This document shows, piece after piece, positions 32,798 through 39,521 of a stretch of DNA of 39,521 nucleotides (position 1 is its first letter; each line of letters begins with the position of its first letter). The notes under the pieces were generated by a model. The model was not told where the DNA came from and did not search any database. It was given only the letters and a program-made list of their open reading frames with translations. The position numbers and the translations under genes were made by a program. Source of the DNA: CAYNFH01 sp964396385 (GTDB taxonomy: Bacteria > Armatimonadota > Chthonomonadetes > Chthonomonadales > CAJBBX01); contig CAYNFH010000032.1 in assembly GCA_964396385.1 (NCBI GenBank), positions 1-39,521 of the forward strand, written 5' to 3'.

Positions 32798-33793
32798 CTA
32801 GTGCCCGGCGATTGCGACCAGCGTTACCGCTACGGCCGCCGCAGTGACGAGCCAGAACCGCTGAACGATCCTGGTCTCCTTCCACCCCAGCTCCTCGAAG
32901 TGGTGGTGGATTGGCGTCCTCCGGAACACCCTGTGCGTCCTGGCATACTCAATTCCGTACTTCCGCGTCCGGTACTTGAACACGGTGACCTGAACGATCA
33001 CCGAGAACAGCGCCGCCCACGGAATGACGGAGTAGAACTGGAACGGAACCTCTACCTTTCCCATCATCGCCAGACCGGCCAGTCCTGCCCCGAGCGCGAG
33101 CGAGCCGGTGTCCCCCATGAACACCTGCGCCGGGTGGCAGTTGAACCAGAGAAACCCGGCGCACGCGCCGGCAACGGCTCCCCCGAATAGCGCCATCGCT
33201 ATGTTGCCGGTCACCGCGAAAACCGTGGCGGCAAGCGCGAGGGCCACCATCGTTGACACCCCCCCGGCCAAACCGTCCAGCCCGTCCATGAAGTTGACTG
33301 CGTTCGACATACCGACGACGAGTAAGACGCCGAGCATGTAGTAGCCGATCCCGAGGTCAAAGTAGCTGCCGACACGTACCACCGTAGTCACACCGGCAGC
33401 GGCGGTCATCTTGAGCCAGACGACGAACAAGACCGAAAAGAGCACCTGCATTCCGAACTTCTGCCTCGCCTTGAGGCCCAGATTCTTGCCCCGAGTCGCG
33501 ATCAGGTAGTCGTCCACGAAACCGATGAAGCCGAACGCAAGCGTGAGGCCCAGCAGCGCCAGGACCGGGGCGTGGGACGGGTGGACCACCACGTCCAGCA
33601 CCACCGGAACGGTGAGCCCGCTCAGGATGATGAGCCCACCCATGGTGGGCGTGCCCTGCTTCTCCGCGTGCCGCGCGGGCGCATCGGCGGAGACGGTCTG
33701 CCGGGCCCCGACGCGGCGGAGCAGCGCGATGAGGGGCCCGCCGATAGCCAGGCTGATGATAAACGCGGTGACGAATGCGAGTGAGATGTCCAT
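32798..33793 (-). CDS. mraY: Phospho-MurNAc-pentapeptide translocase
   Basis: About 331 residues from the ATG at 33793; a GTG at 33826, two bases after the murE stop, is an alternative start. Neither has a clear ribosome site. MraY transfers the precursor to undecaprenyl phosphate to make lipid I. Ten membrane segments are expected and hydrophobic stretches fit. Family motifs include AEKQGTPTMGG, the acidic FVDDYLIATRGKN, the NFMDGLDGLAGG loop and FMGDTGSLALG, with the HHHFEELGW cluster near the end. In many operons murF precedes it; here murE does directly. Confidence 0.96.
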   Translation of the reverse strand: MDISLAFVTAFIISLAIGGPLIALLRRVGARQTVSADAPARHAEKQGTPTMGGLIILSGLTVPVVLDVVVHPSHAPVLALLGLTLAFGFIGFVDDYLIATRGKNLGLKARQKFGMQVLFSVLFVVWLKMTAAAGVTTVVRVGSYFDLGIGYYMLGVLLVVGMSNAVNFMDGLDGLAGGVSTMVALALAATVFAVTGNIAMALFGGAVAGACAGFLWFNCHPAQVFMGDTGSLALGAGLAGLAMMGKVEVPFQFYSVIPWAALFSVIVQVTVFKYRTRKYGIEYARTHRVFRRTPIHHHFEELGWKETRIVQRFWLVTAAAVAVTLVAIAGH

Positions 33794-33828
33794 GATAGCG
33801 TTCGCGGTGATCGGTGTCGACAGCACGC

Positions 33829-35301
33829 CTATGACACGCCGGTAAGTATCTGGCGTACCACTTCCCGGTCGTCGAAATGGTGCTTGACCCCGTTCACCTC
33901 CTGGTAGTCTTCGTGGCCCTTTCCGGCCACCAGCACAATATCGCCCGGCCTGGCCTCGGAGAGCGCGATGCCGATGGCGCTCCTCCGGTCGGGCTCTATC
34001 ACGATCCTCGCCGGGACCCCCTGGAGACCGTGAAGGATGTCCTGAATAATCGCCGCGGGATCCTCGGTTCGGGGGTTGTCCGACGTCACCACCACCACGT
34101 CCGCGCGCTCTCCCGCGATCTTGCCCATGATGGGCCGCTTGGTCCTGTCCCGGTCTCCGCCGCAGCCGAAGACGATCAGCAGCCGCTTCGGATCCAGTCT
34201 TCTCGCGGAGGACAGGAGGTTTTCGAGGCCGTCCGGGGTATGCGCGTAATCGACCACAACGTGGAAGTCCCGGCCCGTCGGGACCGACTCAAAGCGGCCA
34301 GGCACCGCCGGGAGCGAGGCGAGCCCCTGTTCTATCGCCGCTGGAGCGATGCCCAGCCCGACCGCGACCGCGATAGCGCCCAGGGCGTTGTAGACCTGGA
34401 ACGCACCGCCGATGTTAAGCCGCGCGTTCACTCGGCCGGCCGGGGTGTCCGCCACAAACCTCACGCTCCCGGGCGTAAGCTGCACGTCGCGCCCCTGCAC
34501 GTCGGCGCGCTCTCGGACTCCGTACCCTAGCACACGCCCGCGTGTCGCCTCCGCCACCTGCGCACCGTACGCGTCGTCCAGGTTCACCGCCGCGACGAAA
34601 GGCTTCCCCGAGATCTGGGGATACTCGCGGAAAAGCCTCAGCTTGGCCTGAAGGTAGGACTCCATGTCGCCGTGGTAGTCCAGGTGGTCCTGCGTCAGGT
34701 TCGTGAACACCGCGGCGTCGTAGGCGCTGCCGTCCGTCCGGTATTGGGCCAGCGCATGGGAGGAGACCTCCATTGCCACCGCCTGGGCACCGCGCCGCAG
34801 CATCTCCGCGAACAGCGCCTGGAGCTGGTCCGCCTCGGGCGTCGTTCGCTCTGAAGGCAGCTCTTCGCCCATCAGCTCGGCTCCGAGAGTGCCAATGGTG
34901 CCGGCCTTGAGCCCGGCCGCGCGAAGGATGCTGGCGGTAAGAAACGTGGTTGTGGTTTTGCCGTTGGTGCCCGTGACGCCGACCAGCTTCATGGAGCGGG
35001 ACGGATCGCCGTAGACGGCTGCCGCGATCTCGGGCATCGCCCGGCGCGTATCCGGCACAATCAGCGTAGGCGCGGAAGGCAAATCCGATGCCCGAGCCGG
35101 CCGGGCGCATAGCGCCGCCGCGCCGCGCGCGAGCGCATCGGCGGCGAAGCGGTGCCCGTCGAACTTCTCCCCTACCAGGCACACGAAGAGGTCGCCGGGT
35201 CGGACCGCCCGGGAATCATGGTGGACGCCCGAAATGGGTACCTTGCACTCCCCTTCGCAATGCGCATCCGTCAGCCGGATCAGAAGCTCGTTCAGTTTCA
35301 T
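33829..35301 (-). CDS. murE: UDP-MurNAc-tripeptide synthetase (meso-DAP type)
   Basis: A 490-residue Mur ligase adding the third amino acid of the stem peptide. The ATP loop GVTGTNGKTTTT and the NLTQDHLDYHGDMESY segment are clear. The residues that read the amino acid are D408-N-P-R411, the pattern of enzymes that use meso-diaminopimelate, so the peptidoglycan is probably of the DAP type. The ATG has AAGGG a few bases upstream. A 116-base gap with a long hairpin separates it from ftsI. Confidence 0.95.
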   Translation of the reverse strand: MKLNELLIRLTDAHCEGECKVPISGVHHDSRAVRPGDLFVCLVGEKFDGHRFAADALARGAAALCARPARASDLPSAPTLIVPDTRRAMPEIAAAVYGDPSRSMKLVGVTGTNGKTTTTFLTASILRAAGLKAGTIGTLGAELMGEELPSERTTPEADQLQALFAEMLRRGAQAVAMEVSSHALAQYRTDGSAYDAAVFTNLTQDHLDYHGDMESYLQAKLRLFREYPQISGKPFVAAVNLDDAYGAQVAEATRGRVLGYGVRERADVQGRDVQLTPGSVRFVADTPAGRVNARLNIGGAFQVYNALGAIAVAVGLGIAPAAIEQGLASLPAVPGRFESVPTGRDFHVVVDYAHTPDGLENLLSSARRLDPKRLLIVFGCGGDRDRTKRPIMGKIAGERADVVVVTSDNPRTEDPAAIIQDILHGLQGVPARIVIEPDRRSAIGIALSEARPGDIVLVAGKGHEDYQEVNGVKHHFDDREVVRQILTGVS

Positions 35302-35346
35302 AGGGGCACCCTTGCTACGACAACCGTACTATTCCAAACACTTCCA

Positions 35347-35396
35347 GAACGGGACTGGGCCATTGGCCCGTATTGCGCCAACGGCCCGTCCCGTTC
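35347..35396 (-). other. Long hairpin in the ftsI-murE gap
   Basis: Outer arms GAACGGGAC (35347-35355) and GTCCCGTTC (35388-35396) continue, after a single bulged T, into GGGCC / GGCCC. An inner TTGGC / GCCAA pair lies within. In total about 14 bp plus 5 bp pair. No T-run follows on the minus strand, so it is more likely an mRNA processing or stability element than a terminator. Confidence 0.5.
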
Positions 35397-35417
35397 CTAA
35401 GATTCTACAGAAAGACG

Positions 35418-37244
35418 CTACCTGGCCGCGATCCGTGCCTTGGGCGCGTCCAGGGACGCCGGATCGTCCGGCGGCACTTTCCAGTACCACATGAGCCGCT
35501 GGGCGATCCCCTTGAAGACCGGCGCCGCGACCTCCGCGCCATAGTAGCCGCCCTGGGGCTCATCCACCACCACGTAGATGAGCGCGCGGGGGCTGCGGGC
35601 CGGAATGAACCCGATGAACGAGGCCACGTACTTGCCCGCGGCGTAGCCCTTGTGGCCTGGCACCACCTTCTGGGCCGTGCCGGTCTTGCCGGCCACGCTG
35701 TATCCGGGGACCTTGGCGGACCGGCCGGTTCCTTCGATAACTACACCCTCCAGCAGCGACCGAACCAGCTCCGCGGTGGCGGGGCTGACCGCCTGCCGGA
35801 CCTTGACCGGCGGACAGTCCTTGACCACTTTGCCCGTTGCATCCTGGAAGCACTTCACCAGCCGGGGCCGCATGAGCTGACCGCCATTGGCGATGGCGCT
35901 GTAGGCCGCCGCCATGGCAAGCGGAGACACCATGACCGACTGGCCGAATGCTACGCGGGACACCTTGGCGATGCTGGTGGAGCTGCCCTCCGCGCCATAC
36001 CCTAGCGTACCGCGCATGTCGTACGGTAGCCCAACTCCCGTCGGCGAGAGCAGGCCAAAAGCATCGAGGTATTTGTGAAGCTTCTCCATGCCCAGCTTCA
36101 TGCCGATCTGCGCCGTCGCCACGTTGCAGGAGTGCGCCAGGACCTCACGGATGGTCTCCTGGCCGTGGCCGCCCGCCTGACCATGCATGGCGCAGCTCAC
36201 AACCCGGTTGCCGATCTGCAAGTGGCCGGAGCAGTAGAACGTAGTCTGGGGCGTGATTACCTGCTCCTGCAGCGCCGCAGAGGCGGTGATCGCCTTCATG
36301 GTCGAGCCCGGCTCGAACAGTGAGAGGCCGTAGTTACGCAGCGGTTCGGGGCCGTTCTTCAGCTCCGCGCGGGTGACGGGGTCGAACGATGGATAGCTCA
36401 CCATGGCCAGCACGTCTCCGGTCTTCGGGTCCATCACGATGGCCGTCGCGCCCACCGGATGGTGCTGCTCACAGGTAGCTGCGAGCTCCGTCTCCGCCAT
36501 GTGCTGGATGGTAGAGTCGACCGTGAGCCGGGCATCCGGTCCGTCCTCTTTATCGAGGCGGCGAAGCTGAGTGTCCGGGATCACCCGGCGGTGCGCGTCT
36601 ACTTCCGCCTGCACAAACCCATCTCTGCCCCTCAGAATGGGATCGAGCGAGCGCTCCAGTCCCATCTGGCCATACAGCTTCCCGTGGTCGTCCGGCACCA
36701 TGAAGCCCACCACGTGGACGGCGTCCCGCCCGGCCGGGTAGCTGCGCTCTGGCTTGTCCGTGATGGAGAGACCCGCCAGTGCGTCCGCCCACTTCTTGAG
36801 CCCGCGGTACTCGCGGAACCGCTCCGCCGCGTCCGGGCTGACCGGCGTGGGGATCTTGACGGCGCGCACCGGCTTACCGTTCGGTCTGCGCTGTCCGGGC
36901 GAGACAAACGGCAGGATCTGGTCTGGGCTCACTCCCAGGATCTCGGCAGCCGCTGCTGCGGTCCTGGTGGCATCCTTCACCTGAGTGGGGTCACAGACAA
37001 GCTGGCTGGAGTAGACGGTCACGGCCAGGGGCTTGCCGTCCCGGTCCAGGATGGCGCCGCGCTGCGCGGGCTGCTGGATGTTCTGCGCCCGCATGTGCCG
37101 CGCTTTATCGCGGAAATAGTCGCCGTGAATGGCCTGGAGGTAAACCAGACGGGCCACAAGCAGGATATAGAACGCCGCGATCAGCCAGAAGAAGCGCTCG
37201 ATGCGGATCTTGACAATGTCGGACTGTCGGGCTCGAATAGCCAT
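35418..37244 (-). CDS. ftsI: Septal peptidoglycan transpeptidase FtsI (PBP)
   Basis: 608 residues from the ATG at 37244, chosen for the GGAGGGAG site before it; the longer open frame runs through ftsL. A cytoplasmic tail and one membrane segment (about 17-36) anchor it. The dimerisation domain follows, then the transpeptidase domain with all three penicillin-binding motifs: S314-T-M-K317, S372-C-N374 and K520-T-G. It cross-links septal wall made by FtsW. No PASTA repeats follow the transpeptidase domain. The start lies just beyond the ftsL stop. Confidence 0.95.
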   Translation of the reverse strand: MAIRARQSDIVKIRIERFFWLIAAFYILLVARLVYLQAIHGDYFRDKARHMRAQNIQQPAQRGAILDRDGKPLAVTVYSSQLVCDPTQVKDATRTAAAAAEILGVSPDQILPFVSPGQRRPNGKPVRAVKIPTPVSPDAAERFREYRGLKKWADALAGLSITDKPERSYPAGRDAVHVVGFMVPDDHGKLYGQMGLERSLDPILRGRDGFVQAEVDAHRRVIPDTQLRRLDKEDGPDARLTVDSTIQHMAETELAATCEQHHPVGATAIVMDPKTGDVLAMVSYPSFDPVTRAELKNGPEPLRNYGLSLFEPGSTMKAITASAALQEQVITPQTTFYCSGHLQIGNRVVSCAMHGQAGGHGQETIREVLAHSCNVATAQIGMKLGMEKLHKYLDAFGLLSPTGVGLPYDMRGTLGYGAEGSSTSIAKVSRVAFGQSVMVSPLAMAAAYSAIANGGQLMRPRLVKCFQDATGKVVKDCPPVKVRQAVSPATAELVRSLLEGVVIEGTGRSAKVPGYSVAGKTGTAQKVVPGHKGYAAGKYVASFIGFIPARSPRALIYVVVDEPQGGYYGAEVAAPVFKGIAQRLMWYWKVPPDDPASLDAPKARIAAR

Positions 37245-37249
37245 CTGGG

Positions 37250-37711
37250 CTATCTCCCTCCCGTCGGGTCGGCCCACTCGGTCGCACCGGGATCGGCGCT
37301 GCTGCCGGTGGCCCGAGCGAGCTGGGTGGCGGTCACGGGAATCCCGGCGTTCAGGACCACTGCGGGAAGGCTCGGGGGCGTCATCTCGTTGGAAGCCGCC
37401 CAAGACTCGACAGTTTCCTTGGAGCCCTTGCGGATGAGCTCGGTCGCGAGCAGCTCGCGCTGCGTCTCCAGCAGCGAGATGTCCCGCTTGATCTTCACGC
37501 GCTGATAGTTGACCCCCGTCATGCGAGCATAACCGGATACGTACATCACCAGGCAGACGGCTACTACAAGACCGGCCACCATGCTTCCGGTGGTGGTCTG
37601 TTCCGAGGAGCGGGTCGAGACCTGCTTCCGCTCCCGGAGATCGGGAAGAACGACTGAACGCGCGGCAGGGCGCTCAAAGTTGCGGGGAATTCCCCTCTGT
37701 ACGATTGCCAC
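37250..37711 (-). CDS. ftsL: FtsL-like division protein
   Basis: A 153-residue protein starting at GTG (37711) with GGAGG nine bases before it. One membrane segment (about 44-62, MVAGLVVAVCLVMYVSGY) is followed by a helical stretch with heptad character (VKIKRDISLLETQRELLATEL), as in FtsL/DivIC proteins, which recruit and regulate FtsW and FtsI. Sequence identity in this family is always low; the call rests on topology and place between rsmH and ftsI. The C-terminal tail of about 45 residues is Pro/Ala-rich and longer than usual. Confidence 0.75.
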   Translation of the reverse strand: MAIVQRGIPRNFERPAARSVVLPDLRERKQVSTRSSEQTTTGSMVAGLVVAVCLVMYVSGYARMTGVNYQRVKIKRDISLLETQRELLATELIRKGSKETVESWAASNEMTPPSLPAVVLNAGIPVTATQLARATGSSADPGATEWADPTGGR

Positions 37712-37744
37712 GCTGATGGTCCTCCAGGCGACCTGGTGTGTTGG

Positions 37745-38692
37745 TTAGAACTCCTCGACTCGTTCGGCTGCGCGCAGCCGGGCGCTTCTGGCGCGTGGGT
37801 TCTGCCGTACCTCTATCTGGTCCGGCAGGACCGGCTTGCGCGTAATGATCTCCACGATGCGCCGCGCTCCGCACCGGCAGACCGGCAGACCGGGCGGGCA
37901 CTGGCATCGCCCCGCGAACCGCTGGAACGCATGCTTCACAATCCGGTCCTCCAGGCTGTGATATGCGATTACGGCGATCCGTCCCCCGGGCTGCAGTCGG
38001 CTTACGGCCCCTTCCAATCCCTCCTCTAGCGCCCCCAGCTCATCGTTCACCGCTATGCGTATCGCCTGAAAGGTCCTGGTGGCCGGATGGATGTCAGGCG
38101 GCCAGGCTTTCCGGGGAATGGCGGCCTTCACCAGGTCCGCCAACTCGCCGGTGGTCCGTACGGGCTGGGTATTCCGTGCCTCCACGATGAACCGGGCGAT
38201 CCTCGCCGCCCAGCGCTCTTCTCCCCACTCGCTCAGGATCCGGGTCAGCTCCCGCGCGTCCGTCTCGTTGAGCAGCTCGCTCGCCGGGACCCCGCGGGTT
38301 GGATCCATCCGCATGTCCAGGGGAGCGTCTGTCCGGAAAGAGAAGCCTCTCTCTCCAGCGTCAAGCTGGTGAGACGAGACTCCCAGATCCAGCAGGACTC
38401 CGTGGACCATGCCGATGCCGTGTTGATCCAGCAGCGCCGGCAGATTGCGGAAGTTGCCTTGAATTGGGATTATCGTCGGGGATAGGTCGTGCAGTCTGGC
38501 TCTGGTAGCCTCAAGGGCCTCGCGGTCCTGATCGACAACCACCAGTACGCCGTCCGGGGCGAGGCGCTGACCGAGGAGGAGCGCGTGGCCTCCTCCGCCA
38601 GCGGTTGCATCTACGACCGTGTGTCCGGGTTGGGGATTGAGCAGCCGGACCACTTCGCCCGCAAGTACGGGCGTGTGGTAGGCGTCCGTCAC
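37745..38692 (-). CDS. rsmH: 16S rRNA (cytosine-N4)-methyltransferase
   Basis: A 315-residue SAM-dependent enzyme that methylates N4 of C1402 (E. coli numbering) in 16S rRNA. Clear marks are YHTPVLAGEVV, the SAM loop VVDATAGGGGHA, LLDLGVSSHQLD and RGFSFRTDAPLDMRMD, and late AYHSLEDRIVKHAF. The length is normal. It overlaps the mraZ stop by four bases (ATGA). Confidence 0.97.
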   Translation of the reverse strand: MTDAYHTPVLAGEVVRLLNPQPGHTVVDATAGGGGHALLLGQRLAPDGVLVVVDQDREALEATRARLHDLSPTIIPIQGNFRNLPALLDQHGIGMVHGVLLDLGVSSHQLDAGERGFSFRTDAPLDMRMDPTRGVPASELLNETDARELTRILSEWGEERWAARIARFIVEARNTQPVRTTGELADLVKAAIPRKAWPPDIHPATRTFQAIRIAVNDELGALEEGLEGAVSRLQPGGRIAVIAYHSLEDRIVKHAFQRFAGRCQCPPGLPVCRCGARRIVEIITRKPVLPDQIEVRQNPRARSARLRAAERVEEF

Positions 38693-39195
38693 CTCAGGGC
38701 GGAGCTCTCGAGACCCATCTTATCCGCTAGGCCAACGGCTTCCGCGGCATCGTACAGGTTCTCCGAGGTGAACCGGCCGGCGAAGTCATCCCAGACACTC
38801 TTGCTCCAGATCTCCAGCTTTGGCCCCTGACCTACGATAACCGCGGACTGGCTCTGGTTTATATTGGCCCAGTCCCGAAGGTGCTTCGGGATACCGAGCC
38901 GGGCCTGCGGATCGAGGCGAACAAAGGTGCGTCCACCCAGCATCCTCTGCAGGAACCCTGTTTGGCGCTGCAGCACGGCGCTCCTGATGCTCTCTTCTAC
39001 CTGCTGCCACACCGGGACGGGGAGAACCAGGATGGCTCGGTCCGGACCGCGGGTGAGAACGAATTCCTCTCCCAGCGGTCCGCGAAACTCCTGCGGCATA
39101 ACCACCCGGCCCTTGTCGTCGACCGAGTGCTCGTACTCTCCCCAGAAACTGAACTCCGTGGTATTGGCCATAGATGGGTCCGGGCGACTGGGCAT
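38689..39195 (-). CDS. mraZ: Transcriptional regulator MraZ
   Basis: 168 residues from the ATG at 39195, chosen because GGGAGG lies just before it; later Met codons and an upstream in-frame start (39216) are less supported. Two MraZ/AbrB-type half-domains are seen: EYEHSVDDKGRVVMPQEFR and FVRLDPQARLGIPKHLRDWA. MraZ binds short direct repeats in its own promoter and represses or tunes the dcw operon. Three GTGG boxes spaced 11 bp apart lie just upstream. The first about 15 residues (MPSRPDPSMANTTEF) are an extension to the usual start. Confidence 0.95.
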   Translation of the reverse strand: MPSRPDPSMANTTEFSFWGEYEHSVDDKGRVVMPQEFRGPLGEEFVLTRGPDRAILVLPVPVWQQVEESIRSAVLQRQTGFLQRMLGGRTFVRLDPQARLGIPKHLRDWANINQSQSAVIVGQGPKLEIWSKSVWDDFAGRFTSENLYDAAEAVGLADKMGLESSALR

Positions 39196-39212
39196 TGACC
39201 ACCCTCCCGTCA

Positions 39213-39238
39213 CCACGTGGTTACCACTGTGTCTCCAC
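39213..39238 (-). promoter_or_regulatory. Three phased GTGG boxes (probable MraZ sites)
   Basis: On the minus strand GTGG occurs at 39238-39235, 39227-39224 and 39216-39213, exactly 11 bases apart, between the -10 box and the mraZ ribosome site. MraZ is known to bind direct repeats of short G-rich boxes at about one helical turn. Confidence 0.6.
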
Positions 39239-39239
39239 T

Positions 39240-39268
39240 ATTGTAGAACTCGCTAACCCCTTTGTCAA
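39240..39268 (-). promoter_or_regulatory. Promoter of the dcw operon
   Basis: On the minus strand TTGACA (39268-39263), a 17-base spacer, and TACAAT (39245-39240). It is a near-perfect sigma-70 promoter, 45 bases before the mraZ start, feeding about 16.8 kb of genes. Confidence 0.85.
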
Positions 39269-39444
39269 CACCGAACGGTCAGGATTCGCGAATTCTCGGA
39301 GCCAGAGACACAATATCTAGTGCATGTAGGGACTTGTCTACTACTACATCTAGTCCCCACAGCCCCTGCCGATCAACCGGGCAATTCCCGCACAAACAGC
39401 CCGTCAGCAAGCTTAATAAGCGTTGGATTCTGCCCCTACATCCC

Positions 39445-39464
39445 GTGTCGGCGAAGGCCGACAC
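39445..39464. repeat. GAAG-loop hairpin repeat, copy 2
   Basis: A perfect 8-bp stem GTGTCGGC / GCCGACAC with a GAAG loop. It is related to 21302-21319 and 22352-22371. Confidence 0.55.
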
Positions 39465-39476
39465 TCGGCCAAAGGC

Positions 39477-39521
39477 GGGTGAGCCGCGCCTTGGCCTCGG
39501 TAGCGGACAGCGGCGAGGGCC
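39477..39521. repeat. 45-bp dispersed repeat, copy 2 (cut by window end)
   Basis: It matches 29003-29047 with three mismatches, same orientation. The window stops at the last matching base, so the element may be longer; the left copy continues GGCCCCTGGGGAGGG. Confidence 0.7.

Larger units (their letters stand above)
39269..39521. other. Non-coding end region with repeats
   Basis: No gene is supported here. It holds the GAAG-loop hairpin at 39445-39464 and the dispersed repeat at 39477-39521. A short open frame on the minus strand (39279-39464) has no family features. Confidence 0.5.

Noticed and set aside
39279..39464. 61-residue open frame upstream of mraZ
   Set aside because: No ribosome site or family features; it overlaps a hairpin repeat.
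1..39521. tRNA, rRNA or transposase genes
   Set aside because: No tRNA T-arm with a matching cloverleaf, no rRNA-like stretch and no transposase or integrase motif was recognised, so the repeats here are not tied to a full insertion sequence.

Overview
The window is GC-rich bacterial chromosome. It looks like a scaffold from an uncultivated organism: a run of ten N lies inside murD, and the last 45 bases are a dispersed repeat. The best guess is Armatimonadota or a close relative. The division operon carries the DUF881 and small-basic-protein genes between ftsQ and ftsA (known from Actinobacteria, Firmicutes and Armatimonadota), yet a planctomycete-style DUF1549/DUF1553 cytochrome protein is also present, and Planctomycetes themselves lack this ftsZ operon. 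The phylum is an inference; no rRNA or tRNA gene was seen.

Layout. 41-2617 (-): secreted DUF1549/DUF1553 protein. 2999-3653 (+): STAS-like protein and a small Cys protein, ended by a strong terminator. 3803-6489 (+): gyrA with its own promoter and terminator. 6520-7504 (+): toxin-antitoxin pair whose antitoxin fuses an XRE helix-turn-helix to a Phd-type domain. 7621-9573 (+): HEAT-like membrane protein and secreted alpha/beta hydrolase. 9674-12683 (-): a double ABC-2-like membrane protein and a small unknown protein. 12875-18485 (+): a tight cluster of sigma factor, helix-turn-helix protein, and one polypeptide joining an ImmA/IrrE metallopeptidase, a UvrD helicase and an Fe-S nuclease-like domain, followed by an SDR dehydrogenase. 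18560-21240 (+): SorC/CggR-type regulator overlapping pgi. 21547-22317 (-): pgeF. 22428-39268 (-): the division and cell-wall (dcw) operon, reading mraZ-rsmH-ftsL-ftsI-murE-mraY-murD-ftsW-murG-murC-ftsQ-DUF881-sbp-ftsA-ftsZ.

How they work together. The dcw operon starts at a near-consensus promoter with three 11-bp-phased GTGG boxes (probable MraZ sites) and ends at a clear terminator after ftsZ. It covers precursor synthesis (murC, murD, murE, mraY, murG), septal synthesis (ftsW, ftsI, ftsL, ftsQ) and the cytokinetic ring (ftsA, ftsZ), but murF, murB and ddl are not in it. PgeF, an editing enzyme of the same pathway, follows as a separate unit.

The most unusual locus is 12787-17704. A sigma factor, an HTH protein and an IrrE-like protease fused to a DNA-repair-type helicase and nuclease suggest a stress- or DNA-damage-responsive module, possibly defensive, built on the ImmA/ImmR or IrrE/DdrO logic. 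Two stretches of intergenic-type repeat DNA lie in frame inside the fusion gene, one of them inside the peptidase domain.
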